Shown: positions 1 to 9,771, counted from the stretch's first letter. The stretch: DNA of 64,000 nt from Cercospora beticola (GCF_033473495.1 NC_088939.1:992001-1056000); one strand, 5' to 3'. The notes: generated from the sequence alone by a model not told the origin. Program-made: numbers and translations.

Positions 1-3000
1 GATGGCGAACTCATGGCAGCGAGCAGGTCGAAGCGGTTGGCACTGGCACTTGGCGTACCAGCTGGCTTGGTGACACCAGACTTGCGCTTCTCCGTAGTAG
101 CCTCCTTGGCGGACATCGGAGCCGACTTTGTTGGTGGAGGAGTCGATGGCTTTTGGTCTTTGGAGATGTGAACGCTTGACCGCTTGGAGTTAGGCCCACT
201 GGGTGTTTTCGCCGGTGTCGTCACCGCGTTGACATCGTTCGTAGCCGTTCGGCCGTTCTCACGCTTTTCGAACTTCTTGTTGGCAAGCTTTCCCGAAGGC
301 TTACGGTCCTCAGTGCTTCGAAGTGATTGATGATGAGCCTTAGAGGGTTGACTTGGTTTGCGGTTGTTCACGCCGGATTGAGTAGGGCCAGCAACACGAT
401 GCTTGCGATGATTTGGTTCAGACGGCTGTTGCTCAGGACCAGGCGCCTGCGAATGGCGCGGCTGGAAGGACGAGGTCTTCCGGTCATTCCGTCCTTGCTT
501 TGACTGTGGAGGAACATAATTTGGAGCGTAGCACAACCTGTTGTTCAAGAGCGTGTTGGGTATCTTGACAAAAATCCCAGCAGGGTTCCGCCAGAAGAAA
601 ATCTGCTCGTAGTACCCAGTGTCGATGGTCTTGACATTTTTGGGGATAGGAGACATCTTCAAAAGATTATTAGGATGAGCGGAGCCGACGTGAGACGCAT
701 ATCGAGCAGAGCGTGGCACCTTGACCACAGGTAGAGAGCCAAAGCTGCGCTCATTGCTGAAGTCAATCTCCGGCTTTGATGTTGGCTCAGCCGTAACGCG
801 GCCGTACTGTGCTTTCTTGCCTTGGGGCAGGGACACCGTCGCACCTCCGGTCTGTGTGGCCATTGGCTCTATGCTAGAGGAAGCCACGGCAAGTGACAGA
901 CCTTGGGCCTTCGGTGGAGTCTTTGGTGGTGATGGAGGTGCCTCATTAGACACTTCCGCACGTGCAAACAACCCGTTGAATCTCTGCTGCCATTGCGCGT
1001 TTGCCACGATTGGCTGCTGCGCACCATGGAATGGCTGTCTGAAGGATTGTCGCTGAGGTGGCATCACCACAGAGCCGTTGTGACGGCTTTGGGTCTGTGG
1101 CGATGTCGCAGATGGCGAGGAAGGTGGGAGCCGCACCTTGGCTTGTGGCTTCGGCAACTTGACCTGTGGGTGTCGTGATTTACCCTCATAGACCGGGTGA
1201 CTCTCGATATCCGGCGGGGGCGCAAATTGTTCCTTAGATGAGACATTTGGCGCGAGAGGGGCAGCAGTAGGTGGACCCTGTTGCTGCTGCAGACGCTCAG
1301 CATGCCGACGATGTGGCGGCTCGATCGGTCGCGGCAACCCTACGTGCGCGGGATTTCGAGAGGGATCCGGCATGCGTATCGCAGTGTTGAGCCTTGAATC
1401 TTGCGCAGGGGATGCGACTGCTGGCGGCGCGATCGGTTGCGTCTGAGTGCTCGGGGGAGCAGGACTGAAGCTTGAGACTGACCTAGAACCAGACCCATCA
1501 TGGATAGTATGCTCGATGGAGTCATATCTACGCGGGCCTCCAAGTTTGCCTTGCTCCGCAGACGTCTTCTTGAATGTCTCCTTGAAGCGATGCTCCGGAA
1601 TAGGTGCATTGCTCGCCGGCGCATTAGTTGCAGCAGGCGGGTTGTGGTATTGGTGGTGGAGCGTATTCGCCGCTGCCTTCCACGCAGTGATTTCTGGCGG
1701 CGGTTGTGGCTGTTGAGCCTGTTGCTGCTGGGCTTGATTCTGAGTCCGAGACGGAGGTCCAATCGGGCCGGGAGGGTGGTGAGGACGACCGTAGCCAGGG
1801 GCGTGTTGAGGCGACACGCCAGTCATGCGTGGCTGCGCAGGGCCGAACGGAACCGAGCGGTCGTTCATGCCAGGAGCAGGGAATGCTCTCTGTTGTTCCG
1901 TGATCTGCGGCTGACCAAGATTAGGAGAGCGACTGTCCTGGTTAAAGCCTTGCGGAGAGATGCGGGCAGACCCGGGTGCAACACGAGACATGCCAGGTGG
2001 AGGCGGCAGTGAAGAGTTCTGCTGCGAAGTACCCAGAGGAGCGAACGAGCTGCCGCCTTCGAAAACACCGTTTCCGAAACCACTGCCCCAGATGTTGTTG
2101 TTAGAGCTTGTCGTGGGCCAAGGCGAGAAGGCGTCGTTGTTTGCGACTGGCGATCTTCCGAGCTGTGCTGGTTGCGACTTACGCTCGCCTGGCGAGGAGT
2201 ACGAAGATGCTGGCGCTCGGTAGGGGACAGGCTGCTGCTGGCCAAAAGGTGCGCGTGATGTGGGCGGACGTCCAGCCGCTGGCTGTGCTCGATTTTGATC
2301 CTCTCGAGTGGATAGGCCTGCCAGAGCTGCCTGTGACTCTAGTGGTGAGGCAGACTTCTCGGTTGGCTGCTGTGTAGGTGCTGGCGTTTCCACAATTGCA
2401 GGGGACGTGGATGGGGCGCTAGCAGAGGTGGGTGGCTTGGCAGGCAGCGTCTCCTGAGAGATGGTCGGTTTCGCAGCCTCAGCAGGCTTCTCGGCTTGCT
2501 TCTCACTCTGCTTCTCGGTCGTCTTCGCCGCCGCTTCTGCAGCCCGCTCACTCCGTGACTTGCCTGCTCCTTCAAGCGCGGCCAGTTTGGCTTTCAGGCG
2601 CTCCTTCTTCTCCGCCTCTTCACGAGCCTCTTCCTCCTTGCGACGCTTGGCAGCCTCGCGCTTCTCTTGCATGATGCGCTCCTGAATTTTCACTGGATCC
2701 TCGAATGGTGGTACAGGCTCGCCCTCAGAAGGCTGAGAAGGTTGAGAAGCTTGTTGCGCATCTGGAGGCGGCGGCGGCGGCATCTGTTTGTCCCATGCGG
2801 ATGGCTGATTAAAGTTGGGCCGTGCAGGCTCTGCTCTATCGGGACCTGAGGCCGCTTCTGGCGTCGCACCAAATTCTGATTTGTTCATAGACATGCGTCG
2901 TGGTGGCGGCATGCTACCTTGGCTTACGCTAGAGCCACGGCGTCTGCTTCCCCAGCTGCCGTCCATCTGAGAGCTACTCCTAGACTGAAACGCAGGCGAA

Positions 3001-4613
3001 GGCTCAGGTGCCGGAGAAAGCGCTTGAGATGGACGCTGCAGGACGGCCGGCTTACGGGCATTTTCCTGGCGCATACTACCGCGCCGTCCTTCAGGAGCAG
3101 GCTCATATCGCCCGTTGGAGGAGTTGAACAATTCGCGAGCTCCACCATCGCGCTGCTGCCACGATCGATCAAAGGTATCGGCCGCAATTTCTCGAGCAGG
3201 CGCAGAGCCCATGGGTTCACTGGCTCGTGCATCTTGAGAGGGCAGAGTACGCTGCGGCGGCGCCGCTTGCACTGGCGGATTGATGGGAGCGACAGAGTCT
3301 GGTTTCGGTACTGGCGCCCATGGCGACTTGGCCGGCGCGGGTGCCGGACTCTTCGAGGTCAGCGCAGATTTCGAGCTTGCGGGTGAAGCAGCAGAAGCGT
3401 TTCCATTCTGCTTCGATTGAATTGCAGCTGCGCCAGGCTTGAGGATCCGCATGGGGTGCTCTGGACGATCGGAGCGCTGCTTGACAGATAAAGTCGGCTT
3501 CACACCTTCGGCAGGCTTAGCAGCAGGTTGTGCAGCTGGGGGCGTTGACTCTTCCGCAGGCGTAGAGGTTGCGTCTTTTGGGACAGTGGACTTAGTACCG
3601 TCCATCCAGACCACAGTCTCTGGCGCCCAGTCGTCCTCGTCATCATCGATGTCTGCCCAGTTCGAATCCTTCTTGTCTCCATCGGTCTGCAACCGCGTCG
3701 CCAGGTGAATTCCGAATTGTTGCTTGAGTTCCTCGTCCGTCAATTGTTTTGGTGGAGGCGCTGCTACGGGCTGATTTTTGTTCCAAACCTTACTCGCATC
3801 CGGTGCGCCTGAGCCTCCTGTGCCTGCTCGAGGCTTCAGCATCGATTGAGAGCTGCCAGTTTTGGCGATGAGCCGAGGCCGGTTCGCGGGTTGGAGCGTC
3901 GCTGACGCCAAAGATGCTAGATTGTGATTAGTAGCACTCTCGCCAGCACTGTGCTTCTCTGTCTCACCTTTATCACCAGTTTGCGGTGCGGCTGGTGTTG
4001 ATGGTGCAATCTTGCTCATGAAGCTCTTGGTCGCATTGACTTTACTAAAAGCAGCAGGTTTCTTAACAGTCGAGTTGGTGCGAGTGTGAGTGCCTTTTTC
4101 GCCGGCATCTGCTTTGCTGTTGTCCGTGTCCGAATTGACGCTCAAATCCACAGATACACCCGTCGTGCTCTTGTCATCCGCATGCGCATCCGCCTGACTA
4201 CCATCCTCGTGCACACCATTTACCAAATCGCCATGCGCAAGGCGGGTCTTCTCATTGCTTGAGTTCGCCTTTGCATCTGCAGGCTTCAACGTCTCTCGGT
4301 CTGTAGCCTCGCCAGCACTTGGCCCAGCTGCGACCGAGGGCGCATCCGATCCTGCGTTGTCGCTAGTCGTCCCGTTGGATTGAGTTGGCGATGCGGAGGT
4401 CGTTGCAGCGTTAGAAGCGTCGGGGATAGATTCGTTGTTCGTTTTGCCGCTGAGGGCGGAGTCGGTGGTGGAAGTGTTCGCAGCAGCGTCGACTGGCGCA
4501 GAGGCGCCGGTCGACTCCGAATTGATTACCACATTGTGGCCGATCTGCTCTGCCATCACAGTATCCAAGTCTGTATCGGCAGCCAAATTTGAGTCAGTAA
4601 ACGTTGGTAACAT
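1..4613 (-). CDS. Very large disordered Pro/Gln/Ser-rich protein, 3' end outside window
   Basis: One reading frame stays open from the ATG at 4613 to the left edge (about 1,537 codons, no stop), so the C-terminus is missing. I do not recognise a catalytic domain. Most of the protein is low-complexity Ala/Pro/Ser/Gln sequence. Three islands look constrained: an acidic Trp-containing motif WADIDDDEDDWAPET near residue 319, a charged coiled-coil stretch (KRRKEEEAREEAEKKERLK) near residues 645-680, and an aromatic segment containing YYEQIFFWRNPAG near residue 1340. The composition suggests a scaffold or RNA-associated protein, but that is inference. The start is uncertain. A CTGAC branch-like element and CAG acceptor lie just after the 4613 ATG, so an upstream 5'UTR intron with initiation at 4556 (MAEQIGHN, good Kozak context) is an alternative. 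Confidence 0.8.
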   Translation of the reverse strand, partial: MLPTFTDSNLAADTDLDTVMAEQIGHNVVINSESTGASAPVDAAANTSTTDSALSGKTNNESIPDASNAATTSASPTQSNGTTSDNAGSDAPSVAAGPSAGEATDRETLKPADAKANSSNEKTRLAHGDLVNGVHEDGSQADAHADDKSTTGVSVDLSVNSDTDNSKADAGEKGTHTRTNSTVKKPAAFSKVNATKSFMSKIAPSTPAAPQTGDKGETEKHSAGESATNHNLASLASATLQPANRPRLIAKTGSSQSMLKPRAGTGGSGAPDASKVWNKNQPVAAPPPKQLTDEELKQQFGIHLATRLQTDGDKKDSNWADIDDDEDDWAPETVVWMDGTKSTVPKDATSTPAEESTPPAAQPAAKPAEGVKPTLSVKQRSDRPEHPMRILKPGAAAIQSKQNGNASAASPASSKSALTSKSPAPAPAKSPWAPVPKPDSVAPINPPVQAAPPQRTLPSQDARASEPMGSAPAREIAADTFDRSWQQRDGGARELFNSSNGRYEPAPEGRRGSMRQENARKPAVLQRPSQALSPAPEPSPAFQSRSSSQMDGSWGSRRRGSSVSQGSMPPPRRMSMNKSEFGATPEAASGPDRAEPARPNFNQPSAWDKQMPPPPPPDAQQASQPSQPSEGEPVPPFEDPVKIQERIMQEKREAAKRRKEEEAREEAEKKERLKAKLAALEGAGKSRSERAAEAAAKTTEKQSEKQAEKPAEAAKPTISQETLPAKPPTSASAPSTSPAIVETPAPTQQPTEKSASPLESQAALAGLSTREDQNRAQPAAGRPPTSRAPFGQQQPVPYRAPASSYSSPGERKSQPAQLGRSPVANNDAFSPWPTTSSNNNIWGSGFGNGVFEGGSSFAPLGTSQQNSSLPPPPGMSRVAPGSARISPQGFNQDSRSPNLGQPQITEQQRAFPAPGMNDRSVPFGPAQPRMTGVSPQHAPGYGRPHHPPGPIGPPSRTQNQAQQQQAQQPQPPPEITAWKAAANTLHHQYHNPPAATNAPASNAPIPEHRFKETFKKTSAEQGKLGGPRRYDSIEHTIHDGSGSRSVSSFSPAPPSTQTQPIAPPAVASPAQDSRLNTAIRMPDPSRNPAHVGLPRPIEPPHRRHAERLQQQQGPPTAAPLAPNVSSKEQFAPPPDIESHPVYEGKSRHPQVKLPKPQAKVRLPPSSPSATSPQTQSRHNGSVVMPPQRQSFRQPFHGAQQPIVANAQWQQRFNGLFARAEVSNEAPPSPPKTPPKAQGLSLAVASSSIEPMATQTGGATVSLPQGKKAQYGRVTAEPTSKPEIDFSNERSFGSLPVVKVPRSARYASHVGSAHPNNLLKMSPIPKNVKTIDTGYYEQIFFWRNPAGIFVKIPNTLLNNRLCYAPNYVPPQSKQGRNDRKTSSFQPRHSQAPGPEQQPSEPNHRKHRVAGPTQSGVNNRKPSQPSKAHHQSLRSTEDRKPSGKLANKKFEKRENGRTATNDVNAVTTPAKTPSGPNSKRSSVHISKDQKPSTPPPTKSAPMSAKEATTEKRKSGVTKPAGTPSASANRFDLLAAMSSP

Positions 4614-5382
4614 GCCAAAGGACCAATTGAGTTGGGGGCGAGACAGCTGTTCAAGGCGCGCATCCGGCGCAGCTGTTTGGTGATGACGCGACAGGCAGAG
4701 GCCGTGTCGCGCGACGTGTGAAAGAAGACTCGGTCCTGTCTGAGGGAAAAATGTGGCACTATACCTAGGATCAGAAGGAGGCTGAGACTGCCAGCGTGCG
4801 TGCTCTGGTGGGTGGTGAGTCGGATGCAGCCTGTTCTGTGCTCCGCCGGTCGCTATGTGCTGTGTCTGCTCGGGTTCGTCGTGGTCGTCGCGATCTCGGA
4901 TTGCGCGCTTCGGCGACGGCTCGTTCGCGGGTATCCGGCTGCTTAGAGCGCGGAGGGAGGAGTAGTGTGGGATGTGTGTAGAAGGGGGAGGGGAGGAAGT
5001 GAGGTGGTCGACCGGAGGTGAGGCTGTACGATCCAGACGTCTCGGGCGGCGAAGTCAGCCTCCGCGCAAAGCCAAATGCAGCCTACGGGGGTCTTTCACT
5101 GGGTCACCGCGTACCACTTTCACTGCACTTCTGCCCAATTCACGATGAGTCAGGAATGAAATGGCATGTTCTCCGCTTCACTTGACATACCCTCTGCTCT
5201 CACTAGCGACAGCGTTTCGGAGACTACTCGATCGGAGTCACGTGACTTGTTTGGAAAAGAGGATAGCGAACGTGGAATATGGCACAAAAGAAACTCGCTC
5301 ACGCAGCTTCGTATCCTTATATACACAGAGTCTGCTTCTTAGCTCTAGAGACCTTTCTATACCCCATCGCCTCATGTGCCGC
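4614..5382. other. Intergenic region between the large disordered gene and ATP17
   Basis: It holds the promoter and 5'UTR of the minus-strand large gene and the 3' side of the ATP synthase subunit f gene. It is purine-rich on the plus strand around 4950-5010. I see no convincing gene here. Confidence 0.5.
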
Positions 5383-5993
5383 TTAGTGCGCGTTGTTCTT
5401 GTGGTGACCTGAGAGATCATGTCAGCGGCCATTCGAGTTTGCAGGACTTGTACAACTCACGAAGATGGAAGTAGTAGTTCTGAGCATAACCGACGACGAG
5501 AAGAGTGCCGATAACGTGGACGAGTGCTGTTCGGGTATTAGTCCTCCAATTTCCTTCTCCGCCATAGCTGCCCTTTAGTAGCCGAGGAATTGTACATACG
5601 CCATGGAGATGCCTTGTTACCCATGTATCTGGCCTGGTATCTCTGAAGCAGGCCGCTTGGCTTCGCTTGGGGTGCGCTTCCTCGTGGGAGCTTCTCGTAG
5701 AACCCAACAACGTTTTGCATGCGCGCAGCGTCGCTGGTGCTGCCGATGGCCTGTCCAAGCTCGTGTCAGCTCTTCACAATCTCTTCCTTTTATCTGTGAC
5801 TGTCGTTATAGCAGTCTCGGCGTTCGTGGAGCAAGAAGGAGGTGCATATCGCTGCTCGGAGGTGGTCGCAGTAACGGATGGGACAGGAGCTGACGTACGT
5901 TGGGCGAAGCAACCTGGCGGGAAATGTTCAGCAAATGTCTCCGAGCGCATCAGCATATGAACGCACCTTTGGGGGGATTATCGAGGAAACCAT
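5383..5993 (-). CDS. ATP17: Mitochondrial F1Fo ATP synthase subunit f
   Basis: This is the small membrane subunit f of the Fo sector, which sits in the inner mitochondrial membrane beside subunit a. Five coding exons on the minus strand (5967-5993, 5899-5913, 5600-5750, 5461-5526, 5383-5408) sum to 285 nt, 94 residues. The family hallmarks are all present: IPPKVASPN at the N-terminus, AARMQNVVGFYEKLPRG, KPSGLLQRYQARY, a single hydrophobic segment (LVHVIGTLLVVGYAQNYYFHLR) and the terminal HHKNNAH. Donors are GTGCGT, GTACGT, GTATGT and GTGAGT, and a CTAAT branch point is visible in the third intron. Exon 2 is only 15 nt. The N-terminal presequence is shorter than in many homologues, so an extra upstream exon is possible. 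The gene diverges from NDUFS4 across 177 bp. Confidence 0.9.
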
Positions 5994-6170
5994 GACTGCG
6001 GTGGTGTGTGTGCTGTATCGCTGGCGACGGAAGAGTTGAGTGATGTCTGCTTCGAGATCACCAATGCCGCTTCTCGGGATGAACCGCGCAGGCGGGTGCC
6101 AATCATGCCGACCCCAATGCCATGACCCTCACACACAGCACAGCAACGAACATACCTACACGTACTCGCC
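5994..6170. promoter_or_regulatory. Compact bidirectional promoter of two OXPHOS genes with three CCAAT boxes
   Basis: Only 177 bp separate the start codons of ATP synthase subunit f (minus) and NDUFS4 (plus). CCAAT occurs on the plus strand at 6061-6065, 6099-6103 and 6114-6118. CCAAT is the binding site of the Hap2/3/5 (HapB/C/E) complex, a known regulator of respiratory genes in fungi. Co-regulation is inferred from spacing and motifs. Confidence 0.6.
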
Positions 6171-6971
6171 ATGGCTTCGCTCCGTACTGCAGCGATGCTG
6201 CGTGCTGCAGCTGTACGGCCTGCACTGTCGCAGCGCGTCCCAGCCCTGGCGCGCTTCCAAACCACCGATTCTGTCGCCCCGAACCAGCAGTCTCGAGACA
6301 ACCGCCCAGAGTCGACCGACGCCGCACCAGCTGCACGAGCTTCGACATCGAGTGTGACTATCCGACAAGAAGGAGCGTCTGAGGGCCAACCCCGACACCA
6401 GCCTGATTGGAATGTGGCTGTCGACTACAGAACATCGTAAGGAGGATTGGGCGAACCACCGTACGAGTGTGCTGATATGGAGGGTATAGCAACTTCTCCC
6501 CTGTCCCGCTTCGTGTCATGGACGGCAGCGAGCCAGGCGTCGATACACCGGCTGCTGTGCTTTCTGGAGCACCAGTCGAGCTGCAAGCACGCACCGTTCG
6601 GTACGTTCAAGGCAGGCACATGAAACAAAGCGCGAGGCCTCTCTTCTAACATAGTCTGCAGCATCTACAAACCCGCTAAGACCGCAACTCAATCCGGCGA
6701 CTGGACTGGTCACTCATGGCGCATGGACTGGGATCCTCTCAGCAAAGGTCACCGCTGGGAGAACCCTCTTATGGGCTGGCAATCATCTTCCGATTTCATG
6801 CAAGGCACACATTTGAACTTCAACTCCAAGGAAGACGCCATTCGGTTCGCCAACAAGCAAGGCTACGAGTACTTTGTGCAGGAGCCAAACACGAGGAAGT
6901 TCGTGCCCAAGGCTTATGCCGATCAGTTCATCCACAGTCCGAAGAAGTTGAAGCAGGTGCGGACGAAGTAG
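6171..6971 (+). CDS. NADH:ubiquinone oxidoreductase complex I subunit NDUFS4 (18/21 kDa type)
   Basis: This is an accessory subunit of respiratory complex I, on the matrix arm. Three exons (6171-6436, 6490-6600, 6662-6971) sum to 687 nt, 228 residues. The first ~35 residues (MASLRTAAMLRAAAVRPALS, Arg/Ala-rich) look like a mitochondrial targeting sequence. The conserved ETC_C1_NDUFA4 core is plain: VDYRTSNFSPVP, VMDGSEPGVDTPAAVLSGAP, QARTVRIYKPAKTATQSG, then WRMDWDPLSKGHRWENPLMGW and HLNFNSKEDAIRFANKQGY. The C-terminus KAYADQFIHSPKKLKQVRTK is typical. Both introns are about 50-60 bp, with acceptors ATAG and GCAG. The gene is divergent from ATP17. Confidence 0.94.
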
Positions 6972-7307
6972 AGTGCGGAAACCCTGCTTGCGCGTCTGCA
7001 GAGGCACCGAAATGGGTCTATATATATCCTGTGGTATTAACGAGAAGTTCACATGTACCTGTACTGGTTTCACTCACCTATCCACGATCCTATACAAGGG
7101 AACCAGGATACGTTACGATGCAAAGTGGCTAAACTTTGCGCGCATTCACGATTACCAGTGCTGCGTACTTGCACAGTGATCTGATGAGATGGTAGATGAT
7201 CAAACTTTGACATTCTGCATACTACAACAACCCAAGTAAGCTAAACATTACAACAGTTCCGTACCCACAATTGCGGCCTCTCACAGCACCGAATCTCGCG
7301 TCTCGTC
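6972..7307. other. Convergent 3' intergenic region
   Basis: It contains the 3'UTRs of NDUFS4 (plus) and of the unknown minus-strand gene that ends at 7308. I see no further gene. Confidence 0.5.
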
Positions 7308-7856
7308 CTACAAGTCCCACCACTCTCCACCCCACTTCTCCCAACTCGTCTCCGGACCAGCTCCGCGTGGCCTCGCATACCAGCCCATCACCATCTCGGT
7401 TTTAGCATCCCCATATCTCTCCCTCTGCTCCTCGAGCCATTCATGCGCCTGCATGAGCTGCGCATTATGCTTTCCACTTCCAGGACGGATCTGTCGGCAT
7501 TTGCGGACGCGTTGGACAGTCGTCTTCCCGGCACCAGCGTGTGGCTCTTGAAGACTGTTGCTGTAGATCGAGACCTCAGCCCAGTACGTGACGTCTCGGA
7601 CCTGGCCTTGTGGGCAGAGAGCGCGCAGGTGAGCAGATATATCGCTCGACAAGAGGCGACGGAAGTGCCATCTGATGGCGATCTTGGTGTCCCGGTAGAG
7701 CTTGGGGACTTTGGCTAGCACCACATTTTTCTTGTGCTCTTGTGGTGGTGGTGTTGTTGGCATATCGTAAGCCTCGTCTCTGAACCAGACTCTGTTGGGA
7801 TTGGAGTACTTATTGAACCCTGTTGCCGGCGTAGGCTCGAAGAATGTCTGAGACAT
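7308..7856 (-). CDS. Hypothetical protein, 182 aa, Trp-rich C-terminus
   Basis: The first in-frame ATG is at 7856 (MSQTFFEPTPATGFNKYS). The frame is open further upstream but offers no ATG. The product is basic, with a central segment (KLYRDTKIAIRWHFRRLL) followed by a Cys/Arg-rich part and a C-terminus ending WEKWGGEWWDL. I see no signal peptide, membrane segment or known domain. It is divergent from another small orphan at 8290, and both may be lineage-specific. Coding status rests on ORF length and composition only. Confidence 0.45.
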   Translation of the reverse strand: MSQTFFEPTPATGFNKYSNPNRVWFRDEAYDMPTTPPPQEHKKNVVLAKVPKLYRDTKIAIRWHFRRLLSSDISAHLRALCPQGQVRDVTYWAEVSIYSNSLQEPHAGAGKTTVQRVRKCRQIRPGSGKHNAQLMQAHEWLEEQRERYGDAKTEMVMGWYARPRGAGPETSWEKWGGEWWDL

Positions 7857-8289
7857 GTTGACTTTTTTGGAATATTCGAAGAGAGGTTGTTGATCTTGGT
7901 TTTTGGTATGAGTTCTCTTCGAAGTTATGGGAGCGGAACTGACTGGGGGGCATGTAGTACTTATGGATACCGACAGGATCCGACACCGTGTCGTCAAGGA
8001 ACCGAGGACGATTTCTTTAAGGACGAAACTTACTTAATGAGGCCACCCGACCACAACGAATGGATACGGTAATGCACTCACTTCTGGCGCCGTCCTCAGT
8101 ACCAATCCTGTGAGTCTCTCTCTGCAACCATATGTATTACAGCCCACCATGCCCTCTGCCCTCTCTCTCTGGCAGCTTCAGACACACTCGAGCCAACAAA
8201 TCGACAAACTGCCACCACTCTCCACAAAAACTACCAACAGAGACACACACACACACCACCACCACCACCACCACCACCACCAAGCCAAC
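7857..8289. promoter_or_regulatory. Shared 5' region of two small orphan genes
   Basis: This is a divergent intergenic region of 433 bp. It ends in a C/A-rich leader with an (AC)n/(CAC)n microsatellite directly before the ATG at 8290. No specific binding sites were identified. Confidence 0.4.
8242..8281. repeat. (AC)n-(CAC)n microsatellite
   Basis: An ACACAC run passes into about nine CAC/ACC trinucleotides immediately upstream of the small ORF at 8290. If translation began upstream, the tract would encode poly-His, but it lies in the predicted 5'UTR. Confidence 0.9.
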
Positions 8290-8568
8290 ATGTCTGCCAT
8301 GGTCTACTACATGGCCCTGGTGCGCACTCCCACCGGCAGAATCTTCCGGCGCACACACCAAGCGCCACTACGCTTTCACGCCTGCACCCTCCTGATGCTC
8401 CAGGACTGGTGCAACTTCCGGGCCGGCCAAGTGGCAGATCAGAGCCCAAGACAATCGATCGGCTGGAGAGAGATGGCCCCGGTGACAGTCGATCTCGCCG
8501 GGCAAGAGGGTGAGCAGGCTACCCGGGAGCCATGCGACTTTGAGGAGATGACTTGGGTGGAATTGTAG
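8290..8568 (+). CDS. Hypothetical small protein, 92 aa
   Basis: The ATG at 8290 follows the (CAC)n leader in the context CCAACATGT. The product begins MSAMVYYMALVRTPTGRIFR and is mildly acidic towards its end (EEMTWVEL). There is no signal peptide or recognisable domain. The frame is open upstream through the repeat but without a better start. It could be a lineage-specific gene or a chance ORF. Confidence 0.35.
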   Translation: MSAMVYYMALVRTPTGRIFRRTHQAPLRFHACTLLMLQDWCNFRAGQVADQSPRQSIGWREMAPVTVDLAGQEGEQATREPCDFEEMTWVEL

Positions 8569-8570
8569 GG

Positions 8571-8640
8571 AAGGGGCGGAAGGAGGGAAGGAGGGAGGGA
8601 GGGAAGGGAAGGAGCGATGGAGGAATGGGGAGGCAAGGGT
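8571..8640. repeat. Polypurine (GGGA/GGAA)n tract
   Basis: About 70 bp of almost uninterrupted G/A on the plus strand, with several GGGAGGGAGGGA runs, start right after the stop codon at 8568. Such tracts can form triplex or G-quadruplex structures. No function is shown here. Confidence 0.85.
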
Positions 8641-8768
8641 CTTTGCGGAGTTTCTGGGGGAGGAATTCCACCGGCGCTGGGAAAGTTTGATTTTTTTGCA
8701 TTGTAGAAAGTAGGTAATAATGGTATGAAAGTGCGGTTCACAAAGTCATAAAGTTTTCTGCGTCCCAT

Positions 8769-9156
8769 TCTCTGTGCTGCACTACTAACGAGAGCGAACG
8801 TGATTTTCAAGAGGTATCGACGTGGCGTGTCCGCCGTTTTTCAGAGATACCCTGTTCTCAGTCACTCTCTGAAATACGTTGCGACTGAAAGCTATCGCAG
8901 GTCAAGACGCATGAATGAGGCAGGTTTTCCATTTCCCAGAAAGGCTGTTTTCAGGTATTCGATCTCTGAGCTACGGTACCACTGAAAGCCAACAGGACTC
9001 CACATCCAGCAATGTCGCACATTCGGTAAATTTGAGAGAGATCTCGTGCGTGCGGTTGTTCTCTGAGCCACAGTACGACTGTATGCCAACGAGGGTCAAA
9101 AAAGCTCAATGTGGTGTCTTCTGGAATTCCTAGGTGTTTCTTGTTCACAGCATTGG
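8769..9156. repeat. Degenerate tandem repeat with a 97-bp period (about four units)
   Basis: The element TCTCTG followed by a similar ~30-nt block (compare TCTCTGAGCTACGGTACCAC and TCTCTGAGCCACAGTACGAC) recurs at 8769, 8866, 8963 and 9060, exactly 97 bp apart each time. The rest of each unit is strongly diverged. No ORF explains it. Confidence 0.5.
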
Positions 9157-9771
9157 TAAGCTCTGTGAGTGACCACTCTCTGGCCACTCACTCTTTCGAA
9201 GCCACCACATGGGGCCATTGGGCAGAATTTACTGGCCAAGTTCGACAGAAGTGACATCTGAAACGCCTTTTCACTCCAATTTCCCCTCATCACAAAAAAT
9301 ACCATGATGGTCGTATGAGCCATTTGTGCGATACGCGTTGCCGCTGATGGCCCCCTGGCTTTGGAATCGCAATAAAATGCAAGTCGTATTTGTATGAGCG
9401 CAAAGGCTCGGAAAGAGGTCCACTCTACGTACAGGACAGTGATTAAGCAGCTAGGTACACTGTCAGTCCCAGAGCGAAGTTTCTGAAGATTTGGTGAGAC
9501 TATCCAGTCCTGGACCAGGGAAAAGTCCACGAGGCCGCACGATTCAAACTTCTGAACGGCATCCGGACCATGGATAACGGCACGATTCATGGTGGTTCTG
9601 TGCACTCGTGCGCCGTGGTACCAGAGGAAGGAAATATTCGCTGCTCGCTCAAGTCAACTCCTGGTATTCAAATTTTTCGTTCAACTCACGTTCTTGTGCC
9701 CATAATCTCGACAACACTACAGCAACCACAATTACACAGCAGCGATACCCTCGCTAGGCCGAGTCGTCACC
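9157..9771. other. Intergenic, no gene recognised
   Basis: A minus-strand open stretch (9096-9605) covers much of this segment, but its translation has no recognisable features. The last ~100 bp are the CA-rich 5'UTR of the secreted-protein gene at 9772. Confidence 0.4.

Noticed and set aside
8242..8281. Poly-histidine protein encoded by the (CAC)n tract
   Set aside because: No ATG with good context lies in frame upstream. The tract is better explained as a 5'UTR microsatellite.
9096..9605. 169-codon open frame on the minus strand
   Set aside because: The translation has no domain, targeting or low-complexity pattern typical of real genes here, and it overlaps the degenerate 97-bp repeat.
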